This document shows positions 45,401 to 56,240 of a DNA stretch of 64,000 nt, in pieces. This DNA comes from Plantago major (lineage: Eukaryota; Streptophyta; Magnoliopsida; Lamiales; Plantaginaceae), in assembly GCA_026545765.1 (NCBI GenBank), contig JAIFAC010000290.1:1-64000 (forward strand). The letters are read 5' to 3'. Each line of letters opens with the position of its first letter. The first letter of the stretch is position 1. The position numbers and the translations under genes are program-made. A model generated the notes under the pieces. The model had not been told where the DNA came from, ran no database searches, and saw nothing but the letters and a program-made list of their open reading frames with translations.

Positions 45401-47386
45401 CTGAGGTAAGCTTCTTAGCTTCCTCTTGTTTCTGCGTTTCTAACTCAGCCTGTAACAAAGAAATTCTTATAAGGTAACAAGATTTATAAGTATGAAAAGT
45501 TTTCACAAGGTAAGAGTTAAACCAGTCATTTACCCGAGCAGTTTCAGGCTGATTGGTCTCTGGAACTTGTGACCTTTCTATACATTGGTCGTCTTGTCCC
45601 AATGCAGTTTCTTTGTTTGAAGTTTCTGGTACTTCACACCTTTCCTGAGTATGCAACTCAGTTGCCTCCCCTGGTTGATCATTCTGAGTAGATGTCTCAG
45701 TTTGATCCCTCTCATTGAGTTGGGGAACCTGCTCAATTACAGGATTTTCTTCAACATATTGTATTGCTGGTAATTCAAAATGGAGTTCATTTACCATTTT
45801 ATCAACCACTTGTGGCTGTTGTGGTTGTTGTGTTTGTGGTTATTGTGGTTGTCTGGAAGCAGAAGATTGATCAGTAGAGTGTTCTTCCAGATTCTTAGAT
45901 GTGGCATTTCCATCAGCATCGCGGCACTAAATACCACTCATCGGGGCTTTGTGAAGTTGTGCGAGAGTCATTCCACGATGATGTGTTTGCACCAACAACC
46001 TTTGCTATAGGTTCAACACGTGGTGTAGGTTCTTCTTGATACCTTATCACGATTACTTTTTGATAACCTTAGCCCTCTTTGTTCCTTTTAGGACTTGAGA
46101 GATGACTAGTTCATCATCTTCATCGTCGAGCTCTCATCGGCATTGGGGCGGATTGGTCCATTATTCCTGCGGTTTACTGCGGATGGGGCTTAGTCTTTGT
46201 TCACCATTCTTGGCAGCATTTATGAGTTCATCAGCAAGGCTTTAATCATTAGTCGCAACATTTCTGAAAGCACTTTCTCTTGCTGAGTTTACTTGTTCAG
46301 TAGTCGATAACTCTTTTGCAGCATTGATGAGTTCATCGCCATGCTTGCGAATATCGAAATTGACAACCTCTTTAGGTGTGTCTTACGATTTGCCCGGACT
46401 TCTTTCTTGAAGTTACAGGCTTCTTGGTATAACCTTTTCTTGAGATATCTTTTGATTTTCTCTTCTTAGGGCGTTTACGAGACCCGGTAACCTTTTCATC
46501 GATTTGTATACTCGTACTTGTAGAGAGTAAATTCTTGTTAGCGATTTGGTAGTCTCTGAGCTCAATGCCAAGCTTTTCCAGCAAGTAGCATATCTTCAGA
46601 CCATATCCTACAGTGGCCTTTGGCTCAGCTAGTCCTTTGACAATCTTAGGCTCGAAGCCTTGAATCTTCTTCACGAATTTCATGAAGGCGTACTTTCCCA
46701 GTTAAAAGGGTTTTCCAGCCTTTTGTCTTGTTGATTCAGCAAGAACATCATGATCCATCGTTCTTGGCTTATCTGGTGACACCTCCTTGTAGACCATCAA
46801 AGCATCATGAAGAATGCAAGCTAGTACATCGGTGAACAGCGGATATGCGGTTGGGATGTCGACAAGCTTAAACTTCGATGGGTGTCGATTTTCAAGATCA
46901 CACGTCCATAAAGTTCTTTAACACCTTCAAGGAGTTCATCATCCTTGGTGTTTATTTCAAAATCCTTTCCAAGATTTTGAACCTCGAACAACTTCTGAAA
47001 GTTGTTAAGTCGGAAGGATTTCCTTTCCTTGGGTGAAGTTTTGATAGACACTATTTGATTGCCTTGAGATACACGAAATAATCACAGGTTGTTGTAAAAT
47101 TCCAACACATCGGTGATGAAATTCCCTTTGAAGGCGGATAGAAAACCCTTGATTTGTGCCTTTTCAAGCATGTCGAGAATCAATTTTACATCACTTTGGT
47201 TTTCTATTGCGGCGGTGAGGTATTCCTCGACCATGGCACCACCCAAATCATTACGTGACTTGAAGTCAATGGTTAGGATTAAAAGCTCCTACCGGTCGAT
47301 TGTTAACAATAACCAACTCTAGTGCTTGCTTTTCGGTGATGCGGTGGAGGATTGGGATTTACGTGTGAAGTGTTCTTGGAAGCCAT
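42429..47386 (-). pseudogene. S2 ORF2, extra gene downstream of pol
   Basis: The ATG at 47386 (MASKNTSHVNPNPPPHH) opens a gene of about 5 kb, colinear with S1 ORF2. The N-terminal part (47050-46370) contains a plant-transposon-protein-like region (FEVQNLGKDFEI, KFVKKIQGFEP). The middle (45810-44470) has five introns and Glu/Pro/Gln-rich exons with recurrent P-E-T-N/P-E-T-A motifs. The C-terminal part carries a conserved L-S-x-S-F-M-R-L-S-Q block followed by TKGERK (43090-43190), basic clusters (APRRRQVRG) and acidic runs (EDDEETDEDE), ending at 42429. I see no signal peptide or membrane segment. A nuclear role is a guess from the basic clusters. Confidence 0.68.
44648..45533 (-). other. Five short introns in S2 ORF2
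   Basis: Putative introns, read on the minus strand: 45533-45450 (84 nt, gtaaat...ttacag), 45341-45266 (76, gtaaat...taacag), 45164-45083 (82, gtatat...ttacag), 44929-44844 (86, gtaagt...tctcag) and 44726-44648 (79, gtaact...tttcag). Exons between them are 108, 101, 153 and 117 nt. Each donor follows a complete codon (phase 0) and four of five downstream exons open with GCT. The 101-nt exon appears to have lost one base. The first intron happens to be open in frame; the second has an immediate stop. Confidence 0.72.
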
Positions 47387-47581
47387 CTCTTTATATAGTA
47401 TAGGGATTTGAAGCTTGTGTTTGAAAGAGATTCGATTGGTGATTCTTTTGAAAAACTTAATCAAGATTTGCGGAGATTTTAGAGATGTTGCGGAGGATTA
47501 GGAGAAGGTTTTGCTATTTTGATGCAAGTTGAAATTTGGATTAGGCAAAAGTGATTTTCTTTGCCAAAATCCTATATATAA
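47387..47581 (-). promoter_or_regulatory. TATA-like box and leader of S2 ORF2
   Basis: On the minus strand TTATATATAGG (47581-47571) is followed by a leader homologous to the S1 one and by tatataaagagATGGC at the ORF2 start. The spacing from TATA to ATG is about 195 bp, against about 200 in S1. Confidence 0.45.
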
Positions 47582-48159
47582 CAAGTGAATCTCAGCGACA
47601 AATACATACAAATTGATTTTTGTATGCGTATACATGATTTGCAAGCGGCATGATCAAAAGTAACTTGGCATTAAATGCAAAGTGGTCTTTGTCGAATTTT
47701 TACGATCCACTATTTCTTGTGAATTAATTTACGCCGTTCGGATCAAGCGCTTGAATTCATCAAGGGTCACCATTGCTTCTCGACAATGATCATAATCAAC
47801 AAATGTAATTGTGCCCATTTAATGAATTTTGGCTAATAGCTATCTGAATCACAATTACATTTGAGCAAGGACCTTTGTTTGCATCTGAATCATCTTATAC
47901 TTAGGATTTTCCAAGTTTTCATCAAGATAGAAATAATCTGAGTTTCAAGAGTAGTTATTTGCGGATAGTTATACTATTCTCTTTAGTGTTCCCGTTTATA
48001 GAATGATTCGGATATCGAGTTCCGTCTCGGAGATCTTAAGCTATCTTTGCTCTTTATCCTTTTGACTTACGGATACCCGTTCGGATACCTCTTCTCTCTT
48101 TTACGGATACCGTTCGGATACCTCTTCTCTGGATGCCCGTTCGGATATCTGAACTTTTC

Positions 48160-49430
48160 GGTTCATTGGTAGTTCCATTAGTCCAAGACTATGTCTTAAG
48201 GCTAATCTACTTTCTTGTAATGGCTTAGTGAAGATATACGCAAGTTGGTCTTGATTGCCAATCTTGAGTATCTCTATATTGCCTTTTTCAACATGGTCTC
48301 GATGAAGTGATGTCTAACATCAATGTGCTTTGTTACGGCATGAAATTTAGGATTACGTGTAATGCAATAGCACTTGTGTTGTCACGGAAAATGGGAGTTT
48401 TCTTCTCATCGAGTCCATAGTCTTTAAGTTGTTGTTGTATCCACGAATTTGTGTTGCACAACAACCTGACAATATATTGACCTACGTGGTAGAAGTTGCA
48501 ATTGAGTTTTGCTTCTTGCTAAACCATGAGATAAGTCTAGTGCCCGGCCCGACAAGTTCCTGAGGTGCTTTTCCTATCAAGCAATGATCCAGCATAATCA
48601 GCATCTGAGTACCCAGCTAAACTCAATCCACTTTCTTTAGGATACCACAATCCTACATCTACTATACCCTTCACATACCTTAATATTTTCATAGCAATGT
48701 TGTAGTGTGTTTGCATTGGATTTGCGAAATCTAGCACATACTCAATGCATATTGAATATCAGGTCTACTTGCAGCGAGGTAAAGTAGTGAACCTATCAAT
48801 TTCCTATACTTATGTTCTTCAACACTCTTATCTGATTCAGTATAGGTCATTTTGGTTCCAATGCTCATAGGCATCTTAGCATTCTTTTCAGAAGGCTTAA
48901 GATTGAATTTTGTGAGCATGTCTTTTGCATACTTTGTTTGACTAATGAATATTCCATCATTGAGTTGCTTGACTTGCAATCCTAGGAAATAATTCATTTC
49001 TCCCATCATGCTCATCTCAAACTTGCTTTTCATGAGATTTGCAAAGTCATTACAAAGTTGCTTGTCCTTAGATCCAAATATGATGTCATCAACATATACT
49101 TGAACTAAGAGTAGTTTCCCATCATGGTTTAAGGTAAATAAAGTTTTATCAACTTCACCTTTCTTGAAACCACTTTCTAGAAGGTATTTGGCCAAAGTGT
49201 CATACCATGCTCTTGGAGCCTGTTTCAGTCCATACAGAGCTTTTTGTAGTTTATAGACCATTCTACTTTCTAAGGAAACTTCAAACCCAGGTGGTTGCTC
49301 AACATAGACTTCTTCTGCAAGTTCACCGTTTAGGAATGCACTTTTGACATCCATCTGATAAACTTTGAAATCTTTATGAGCTGCAAAGGCTAGAAAGAGT
49401 CTTATTGCATCAATCGGCAAGCTGGTGCAT
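48160..49430 (-). pseudogene. S2 pol, RT and RNase H part
   Basis: A 229-codon open frame (49420-48731) covers [36 protein letters not shown], catalytic [12 protein letters not shown] (about 49085) and [10 protein letters not shown]. RNase H begins at 48737-48537 (GYSDADYAGSLLDRKSTSG) and runs, frameshifted, to about 48160. The sequence is very close to the S1 RT. The upstream frame is broken near 49430, where the S1 gene is open. Confidence 0.9.
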
Positions 49431-51480
49431 ATGACTCGTCAAAATCTAAGCCTTGATGCGAGTAAATCCTTAGCAACCAATCTTGCTTTGTTTACGGTTA
49501 TTTCACGATTCATTCATCTTGTTTACGAAAACCCATTTAGTTCCAATCACGATATTCCTTCTATAAATGGAACTAGTTTCGGACTTTGTTTCTCTCAAAT
49601 TGATCCGACTCTTCTTGCATTGCGGAGATCCGGTCTTGGTCTCCTAATGCTTCTTCTATGTTTTAGGTTCAATATTGAGATGAAACATCGAAGAGAGAGT
49701 TAGCATTTTCGACTATTGCTCTCCTAGTCCTAACACCAGTTAATTGGTCGATTATATCCTTTGTAGGATGATCTTTGATCCATTTCATCATAGGTTTAGT
49801 GCTAGTAGGATCAATATCCGGTGATCGAATTTGAATCACTAAGATTTTGATTTGATACTTTTTGATGTCTGAGATATCGACATATGGGAAATGTCATGGA
49901 TATCGACACTTTTTCGATGTTAGAGATATCGAGACATGCATTTCACATTCTCTTTTTGGATACCTCTTCATGATGAAGGTTCTCGATAACTTTGTTCCAT
50001 TTACGAAAACTCATGAAATTCCTCATCGTATGTCGTGAGTCATGTTGTTGTTACTAGGCTTTTCAAGCTTTTCTCGTCGAGTCATCCTCACTTTCCATAA
50101 AGATGTTTTCCTTTACGAGGATTCTTCTTTAGGATCCTCGATAATTATTTGATCTTTTAGAGTTCATCAATAGGAGGTGTTTCTTACTTCCTTCATAGAA
50201 TCTGACATGAGCTGATTCTTCAATTTTCTTTGTTCTTTTGTTGTAAACTCTGTAAGCTTTGCTATTTGTGGAATAGCCGAAAAACACCTTCATCGCCTTT
50301 GGTTGAAATGTTCTCGGATAATCTTTCCCATTGTTTAGAACAAAACATCTCAACCGAATACTATCGGATGTTTGATATTAGGAGGTCTTCAACCAAGATT
50401 TCATAGGGGTCTGTCATGGTATTTGTTTATCAAGCATACATTACGAGTGTAGCGGTTGTGTTCTGACTTCAACCCGATATATTTCACTTATCTCGATGTA
50501 ATAAATAGCATTGTCCTTGCGGCTTCTTTAAGGGTTCTGTTTTCCTTTACGCAACACCATTTTGTTGAGGTGTTCTTCTGAGAGGAAAGTTGGTGTTGTA
50601 TACCTTTGCGTCTGAAAACTCCTTTATGTCTTTGGTTGACAAACTCGGTACCATAGTGCATTCTAATTGCATATACCTTGTCATTCTTCATGACTTCAAG
50701 CTTTTTGACAAGTTTGGTATCTCCACCACGGCATCGGACTTGTGTTTGAGGAAAACAACCCAGTGAATCTTGAGAAGTCATCTCTGACAACGGACCATAC
50801 TTCTTTCTGCATAACTAATTCTGAAAGTTGCGGTGGTCTAACAAATTAATACGATTTTGGATTTGAAAGAGATCTTAGATTGTTTCCCCATCGGCGAGGA
50901 GAACATATACCATCCTTTACGAAAGATGTTACAGGAAGACCGACCACTAACTCTTTCTTGGCAAGTCTATTCGGAGTTTTGAAGTTCAAGTGACTCATTC
51001 TTTTGTGCCATAACGGTGCTCTTACGTGTGACAGATTGACTCACCATGAGACATTCTTGATTGTGGCGGATGCCAATCGGCAACATAAAAGCGCCTTTCA
51101 CGTCCGACTAAGGTATGCTTTGACTCATTGTCGATTAGTTTGCGATGTTAGCTTTGAATTTTATAGTAAAACCCTTATGCATAAGCGGCTCATGCTAAAT
51201 AGATTGTATTTCAAATCCTTAACATATGTCGTCGGTGATTGTTAAAGTTCCCAATTTGGCGTTGCCGAATCCGGAGAGGATTTAATTCTCCTCAACCGTC
51301 GATATACGGTCTGTATTTGCAAGCTTTGTAATCAACGGTTGCTTTGTCTCTGTCATGTGCTTTCGCATCCACTATCAAATAGCCATTGTGCTTTAGTCCG
51401 GAAGCATTTTGCACTGACGAAGCAGGAGATTAGGTTCTCATATCTTTGATGGGCAAATCGAATCAAAAGTTCTTCGGTAG
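49430..51480 (-). pseudogene. S2 pol, protease, integrase and linker
   Basis: The protease Asp-Ser-Gly-Cys is at 51376-51365. The integrase is recognisable near 50790-50488 (LEVMKNDKVYAIR, then YGTEFV) and 50353-50129 (RCFVLNNGKDY). At the expected second catalytic Asp the reading is M-H-Y rather than T-D-H, and frames shift around the Glu block near 50560. The integrase-RT linker (50100-49430) is badly shifted. The empty site corresponding to the nested S1 insertion lies near 50080. Confidence 0.75.
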
Positions 51481-51999
51481 GAATCCATTTTGAATGAATT
51501 TCTTTGAAATATGCATTTTGTCAGCGAGAGCGTAAGGAGAATTCCTTTTGAATGAAAGTTATCATTAGTAAAATTATTTTCTTCCTTGGTGTGTTCCTAG
51601 GTGCTCCATATGATGCTTTCGGATACCTGTCGGGTTTACGAGTTTGCTTTTCGACAAACTTAGCCTTCCTTGCGATTTCTTCTAGCCACAGCATTGATTT
51701 TGGTGGCTTGATTTAACTTCCACTTGATAATTGCTTTGAGCAATTCTAGCTTTCGACCATCGTTCTTGCTCTGCTTGTACTCATGAGCAAGTTGTTTTCC
51801 GATGCCTTTGTAGCGATGCCGTTTGAGCACTTGAAGCTATCGAGGTCTTTTCTCGTGACTTTGCTAGTCTCTGGTTGATCGATTTCTTTCGAGAAAAAGT
51901 GACATGGGAGAATTTGCACTCTGCAATTCTACCTTTTTGAGAGACATAACTTGTGGGTGTTTACACTTTTTGATCTTTGTGTTTCTTTTCAGCTATACC

Positions 52000-53882
52000 A
52001 ACAGTTTTGTTTTTGACTTGTTTTTCCCAAAGGTCTAGTCATATTTGCTTTTCCTTTGTCAACAATCTTTGTCTTTTCACCGATACTATAGATTGCATAG
52101 GAACCGTCTTCTTTGAGTACTTACAAATGTTCTTTTCTCCTTACTCTTACTTTGGTGATAGAACAATGCATGTATTCATTGAGTCCTTTCTTCTCTGAAG
52201 GATCTCTTAAGTAAGATTGTACTTCAGTAAGAGTGTCACTAGCTTTGGCATAAGATTGAAAAGATAGTTCTTTCTTCTTGAGTTCCTTGTTTTCAGAAAG
52301 AAGATTTTCCTAATGTTTTCGTAACTCAGCCATTGCTTTTTCATGTGACTTTTCAGTCTCAGATATCTGAGCTTTGAGAAATGCATTTTCAGCATCCTTT
52401 CTCTCAGATTCTTTAACTAATTGAGAATTTTCCTTTTCAAGAGAATTCTTTTCTTCTTCAAGGTTTTCTACTCTAGCTCGGATCATTAGAAATTCTCTTT
52501 CATAGATGTCAAGTTCTTTCCTGAGATTTTCTAGATTTTTTATTTCCTCTTCATCACTTTCATAAGTGTAGCAAGAAGTATGTGTTACCTCATCAGCCAT
52601 AAGACAGTTTTCTATGTTGGAGATGTGCAGTCCGTCAATTTGACAACTCCACATTTCATTCTTCTTGAGGCGAAAGTCGATTAGCTCATGAGTAACTCCA
52701 CATAATTACGGTGATGGTAGGGTTGAATCATCTGAATTGTCATCTTGAATCATCTCAACGTCTAGAGCATCCAGCTGAATTTGGATTTTCTTTCTTTCTT
52801 CAGTTAACAAAGCTTTCTGGCTTCTTCTGAAGATTCTTCTATCTTTCTTGTCCCCTGTCCTTAGTTTGTTGAGGGCAGGGCAATCCTTCTTGAAATGGCG
52901 GGTTTACGACAATAGAAAGCAGATATCGTTTCAATTTACGCTTCCTCGATTACATGATGCTTTACGAGTGGCTTGTTCGTGAGCTTTGCATATTTTTGTC
53001 TTGGTGATAGTTTGAACTAGATGCTTTTTGACTTCTCTTTGGCTTTTCTTCTCTCAATTTCTCGTGACAAATTTACTCATTTGCTTTGCGGCAAGAGCAT
53101 CCTCGATCTCCTCCTTGCTTTTCTTCTTTTTGAAGTTCCTTGAGTAACTAGAGCAACATTACGCAACTTTTAGGTTGTTTGTTCTCTACGAGTTGTCTCA
53201 TAGTCAATGATAGCAAGATGAGAGAAAAGTTCCCTTTGGAGTGATATTTGGCATACCTTGGTTAAAATAAAAAATTTAGTATGCTCCCGGTTGTGGATAA
53301 GACTTGACAATAGTCTTAATCTTCTACGGTGAGTATCTATTGCTTTCCCAAGTCTTGCCATATCACTCATGAGAGTGGTAAATCTGAAATCAAGTTCTTC
53401 GAGTTTGGTGGGACCTTGTTTGAAATTTTGAAATTTTGAAATTTCAACTTTAGAACTTCGAACTTATTTTCCTTGGTTTCTCGGTTAAACGCAATTTCTT
53501 CAATCGGTTGCGAGCGACTTTCGCGTTTAGCACCCCCACGGTTTACCTTGTGTGCTCTGGTGTCGATCGATGATGATGTTCTGAGCTTGACCATCCAGAC
53601 GATTTCTCTTGGCATCTTAGATGTCGAGTTCTCTGAGCTTTGGTTACGTAAATAACGTGACGATAGATCTTCCACTAGTTGGCCTCTGTTTGTGAAGATC
53701 CTTGGCTTTGATCTGTCTCTTCCACTTGAAACCTCCATGACTTGCTTAAGTTGTTGAATGACTATTGGGCCATTCTTTATTACTTGATCATCTCGTCACT
53801 TATGGCTTCAAGGTGGAGCATCATGTTATTTTCCATTTCTCGTAGTTCTCTGGTTTGAGAGCAGGTGCATCACTCGAGACAT
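52000..53882 (-). pseudogene. S2 gag
   Basis: The start ATG at 53882 corresponds to the S1 gag start at 4510. A Lys/Asn-rich capsid part (53740-53170) is followed by a CCHC knuckle near 52920-52870 (C-R-K-P then I-A-L-P, damaged), with ALNKL-like sequence after it. A strong coiled coil lies at 52654-52310 (LENLRKELDIYEREF, then VENLEEEKNSLEKEN). This long coiled coil after the knuckle fits the Sirevirus gag pattern. The end is approximate. Confidence 0.7.
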
Positions 53883-53980
53883 ACGCACACTTAACACACA
53901 AATTAAATAGTCCTCAAAATTGGACATAGTTCCTTCACCTATCACGGGATCTAGGTTGGTCTGGAAGGGTGATGAACCTC

Positions 53981-53996
53981 TGCTTTCGATACCACT
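53981..53996 (-). other. Primer binding site of S2
   Basis: On the minus strand agtggtatcgaaagca follows the 5' LTR. It resembles TGGTATCAGAGC with CAGAG read as CGAAAG, again a change at a CAG site. Confidence 0.7.
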
Positions 53997-55652
53997 TGTT
54001 GGTCGGATAACGGCAAAGTAAAAGACTAGAGGGGGTGAATAGTCTTTTAAAACTTTTGTCGATAACAAATGTTCTCGAGATATACGAATAGATATCGATA
54101 CTTAAAATCGAGTCTGGAAGACTTAATAAAGATAAGTGTAGAAGCAGTTAATAAGTGTGTGTGTGTGTTCTTGAAGTATAAATCTGAAGCGTAAATGACC
54201 GCAAGTATAGTGGTATACGGAGGTGGCGTAATCCTCCAACTAATCCACTTGGTCTATCGAGACCTAGAATTCACTAGAAACAGATAATTGAGATAACCTT
54301 ACAATAATCCTATTCTAAGATTACGAACAATTGGTTCCCGACCAAATGTTCCCCCACAGAGTTGTTCCTAGCTTCTTGACCAGTACTTCCTATACTCGAA
54401 ACCTTTGAGTTATTCCTAGCTTCCCAGCTAAGTACTTCCTATACTCGATAACCTTGGAGTTATTCCTTAGTTTCCCAAATCAAGTACTTCCTATACTCGG
54501 TAACCTTGGAGTTATTCACGATTTTTCAAACTAAGTACTTCATGTACTCCGCTTGGTTTAGTGTTGGTTTGGTTTGAGTTGTCGGATGGCGTCTTAATAA
54601 CTTTTGATTATTGAGATAGCTCTGTGAACTAAGTTACTTAATACACTTTCGGTATGGTATCTTGTTCGATTTCTTGACCCAAGTCTTATGATATCTGTTC
54701 GAGAATGAATCTCGGATAGTTGATCTTTTGATTCAACTCCTTCACGAGATAACTTTGCTGTTTAGGATCGGGACACTTAGAACTTGATGTTTACTCGAGA
54801 TCAAAAGCTTTAGTCATGAAAGCTTTGATAATAAGTAAGATGCTTTGAGAGAGTAAGATCGGAGATCGTATGTTTAGTATTCGGTGTTACGAGTTGTGTT
54901 AGTGTGTTCTCTCAAGTTGTCTAAGTGTTGATATTTATAGATGAATTTGAGTGCCGTTTGAATAGTATCCGTTAGGCTCAAATTCAAACTATCGATATCT
55001 GTGTATAATCTTTATGTGAGTTTTGTCTTCTTCTCGAAGTTCGTTGCTTTTATTCGACATCTCATCCGTGCATTAAATGCTTTGTACTATACTTTTTGTC
55101 TGTAGTGTCAGCGGAACTATGCTTTATGTCGAAACCAGTGTTATCTGATTCTTTGCACGTCCTTATCTTCATTCTTCAGATCCCACTTGTTATTTATTGA
55201 AACAACTTTGTTTTCAATATATGTTTCTTTTTCAGAAACGTGGTTAATGCTCAAGGTATCTGAGACTAGATATCTGTGGACACTTTCCTTGTTTTCGGAT
55301 ATGTATCTCATTTCTCGGATATCTCTTGTGACCGGTTTGTTTGAAGCTTACGCGTCTACAAGGTATCGCTAAGATATCTGAATAACGATTCGATAATCTT
55401 GCGATTTCTTCAAATCTTCAAATGTTGTTGAGCTTTCTGCTTGGATGTCTTCTTCTTGGTCTTCTCTTCATAAAATAAAAATTACATTTTGAGACCTAAC
55501 ATCCTATACAAGATTAGCTAGACTATCATACTTAGTGGGTTTCCTCTTTTACAATGTTCAAGTGAACCAAGAGTACTAATCACCTTTCTGAGACTAAGAT
55601 AAATCATCATGTTGCTGAACAAAATCTAAACAGATATTCTAACAAAATATCT

Positions 55653-55656
<4 letters not shown>
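53997..55656 (-). repeat. 5' LTR of S2
   Basis: A 1660-bp partner of 39846-41529 with many CAG/CTG-to-CG or ACG differences and otherwise high similarity. Confidence 0.93.

Positions 55657-55713
<57 letters not shown>
55657..55713. repeat. (AT)n microsatellite
   Basis: An uninterrupted AT run of about 57 bp directly flanking the S2 LTR. It was probably the insertion target or expanded after insertion. Confidence 0.95.
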
Positions 55714-55719
<6 letters not shown>

Positions 55720-56204
55720 ACAAATTACAATCATCTTTGCAAAAATAGATCTACACACTCAATAACATTCTTCACACATGTTCGTTGACTCCTTCATCCA
55801 TGTCTCCATCATGTCATCAATCTTTTTCTTTATTCACCCACCATTTTTACAAAAACCTAGTACATGCATACAACAAAAACATCAACGAATATTACCTATT
55901 TGACATTTAACATCAATAATTGCAATATAAACATACCAGATCATGCTACGCATGACAAGTGATATTATTTTATTAATATTACTTTGAAATTCAATGTTAT
56001 ACTACAACTTAATATATCACGTACGTGGAAAAGAATTATATATAGTTTTTTTTGTCATTTTTGTAGTATCACATTACAATACGCACAAAGTCATGTGGGA
56101 AACCGAAAATTTCTAAGTTGAAAAGGGCTTGACCAGTATTCTGAAGCAAACTATAATATTTTAAACAAAATTCGTATAACATTAGCATAGGCAAACATTA
56201 TACT

Positions 56205-56239
<35 letters not shown>
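55714..56239. other. Non-coding stretch with CA repeat
   Basis: No gene seen. A (CA)14 microsatellite lies at 56208-56235; the rest is ordinary AT-rich sequence. Confidence 0.7.

Positions 56240-56240
<1 letters not shown>

Larger units (their letters stand above)
39846..55656 (-). mobile_element. Sirevirus-type Ty1/copia element S2
   Basis: A 15.8-kb minus-strand element of the same family as S1. The LTRs are 39846-41529 and 53997-55656. The order on the minus strand is LTR, primer site, gag, protease, integrase, RT, RNase H, ORF2, polypurine tract, LTR. A possible target duplication ATATA (39841-39845 and 55657-55661) is ambiguous because the right flank is an AT microsatellite. No nested insertion is present. 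Frames are damaged in gag and integrase, but RT and the middle of ORF2 are fairly open. Confidence 0.9.

Noticed and set aside
42429-47386. ORF2 as a true viral envelope gene
   Set aside because: I see no signal peptide, membrane anchor or cysteine-rich ectodomain; the position alone suggested the label.
39841-55661. ATATA as a firm target duplication for S2
   Set aside because: The right flank is an AT microsatellite, so a match there is expected by chance.
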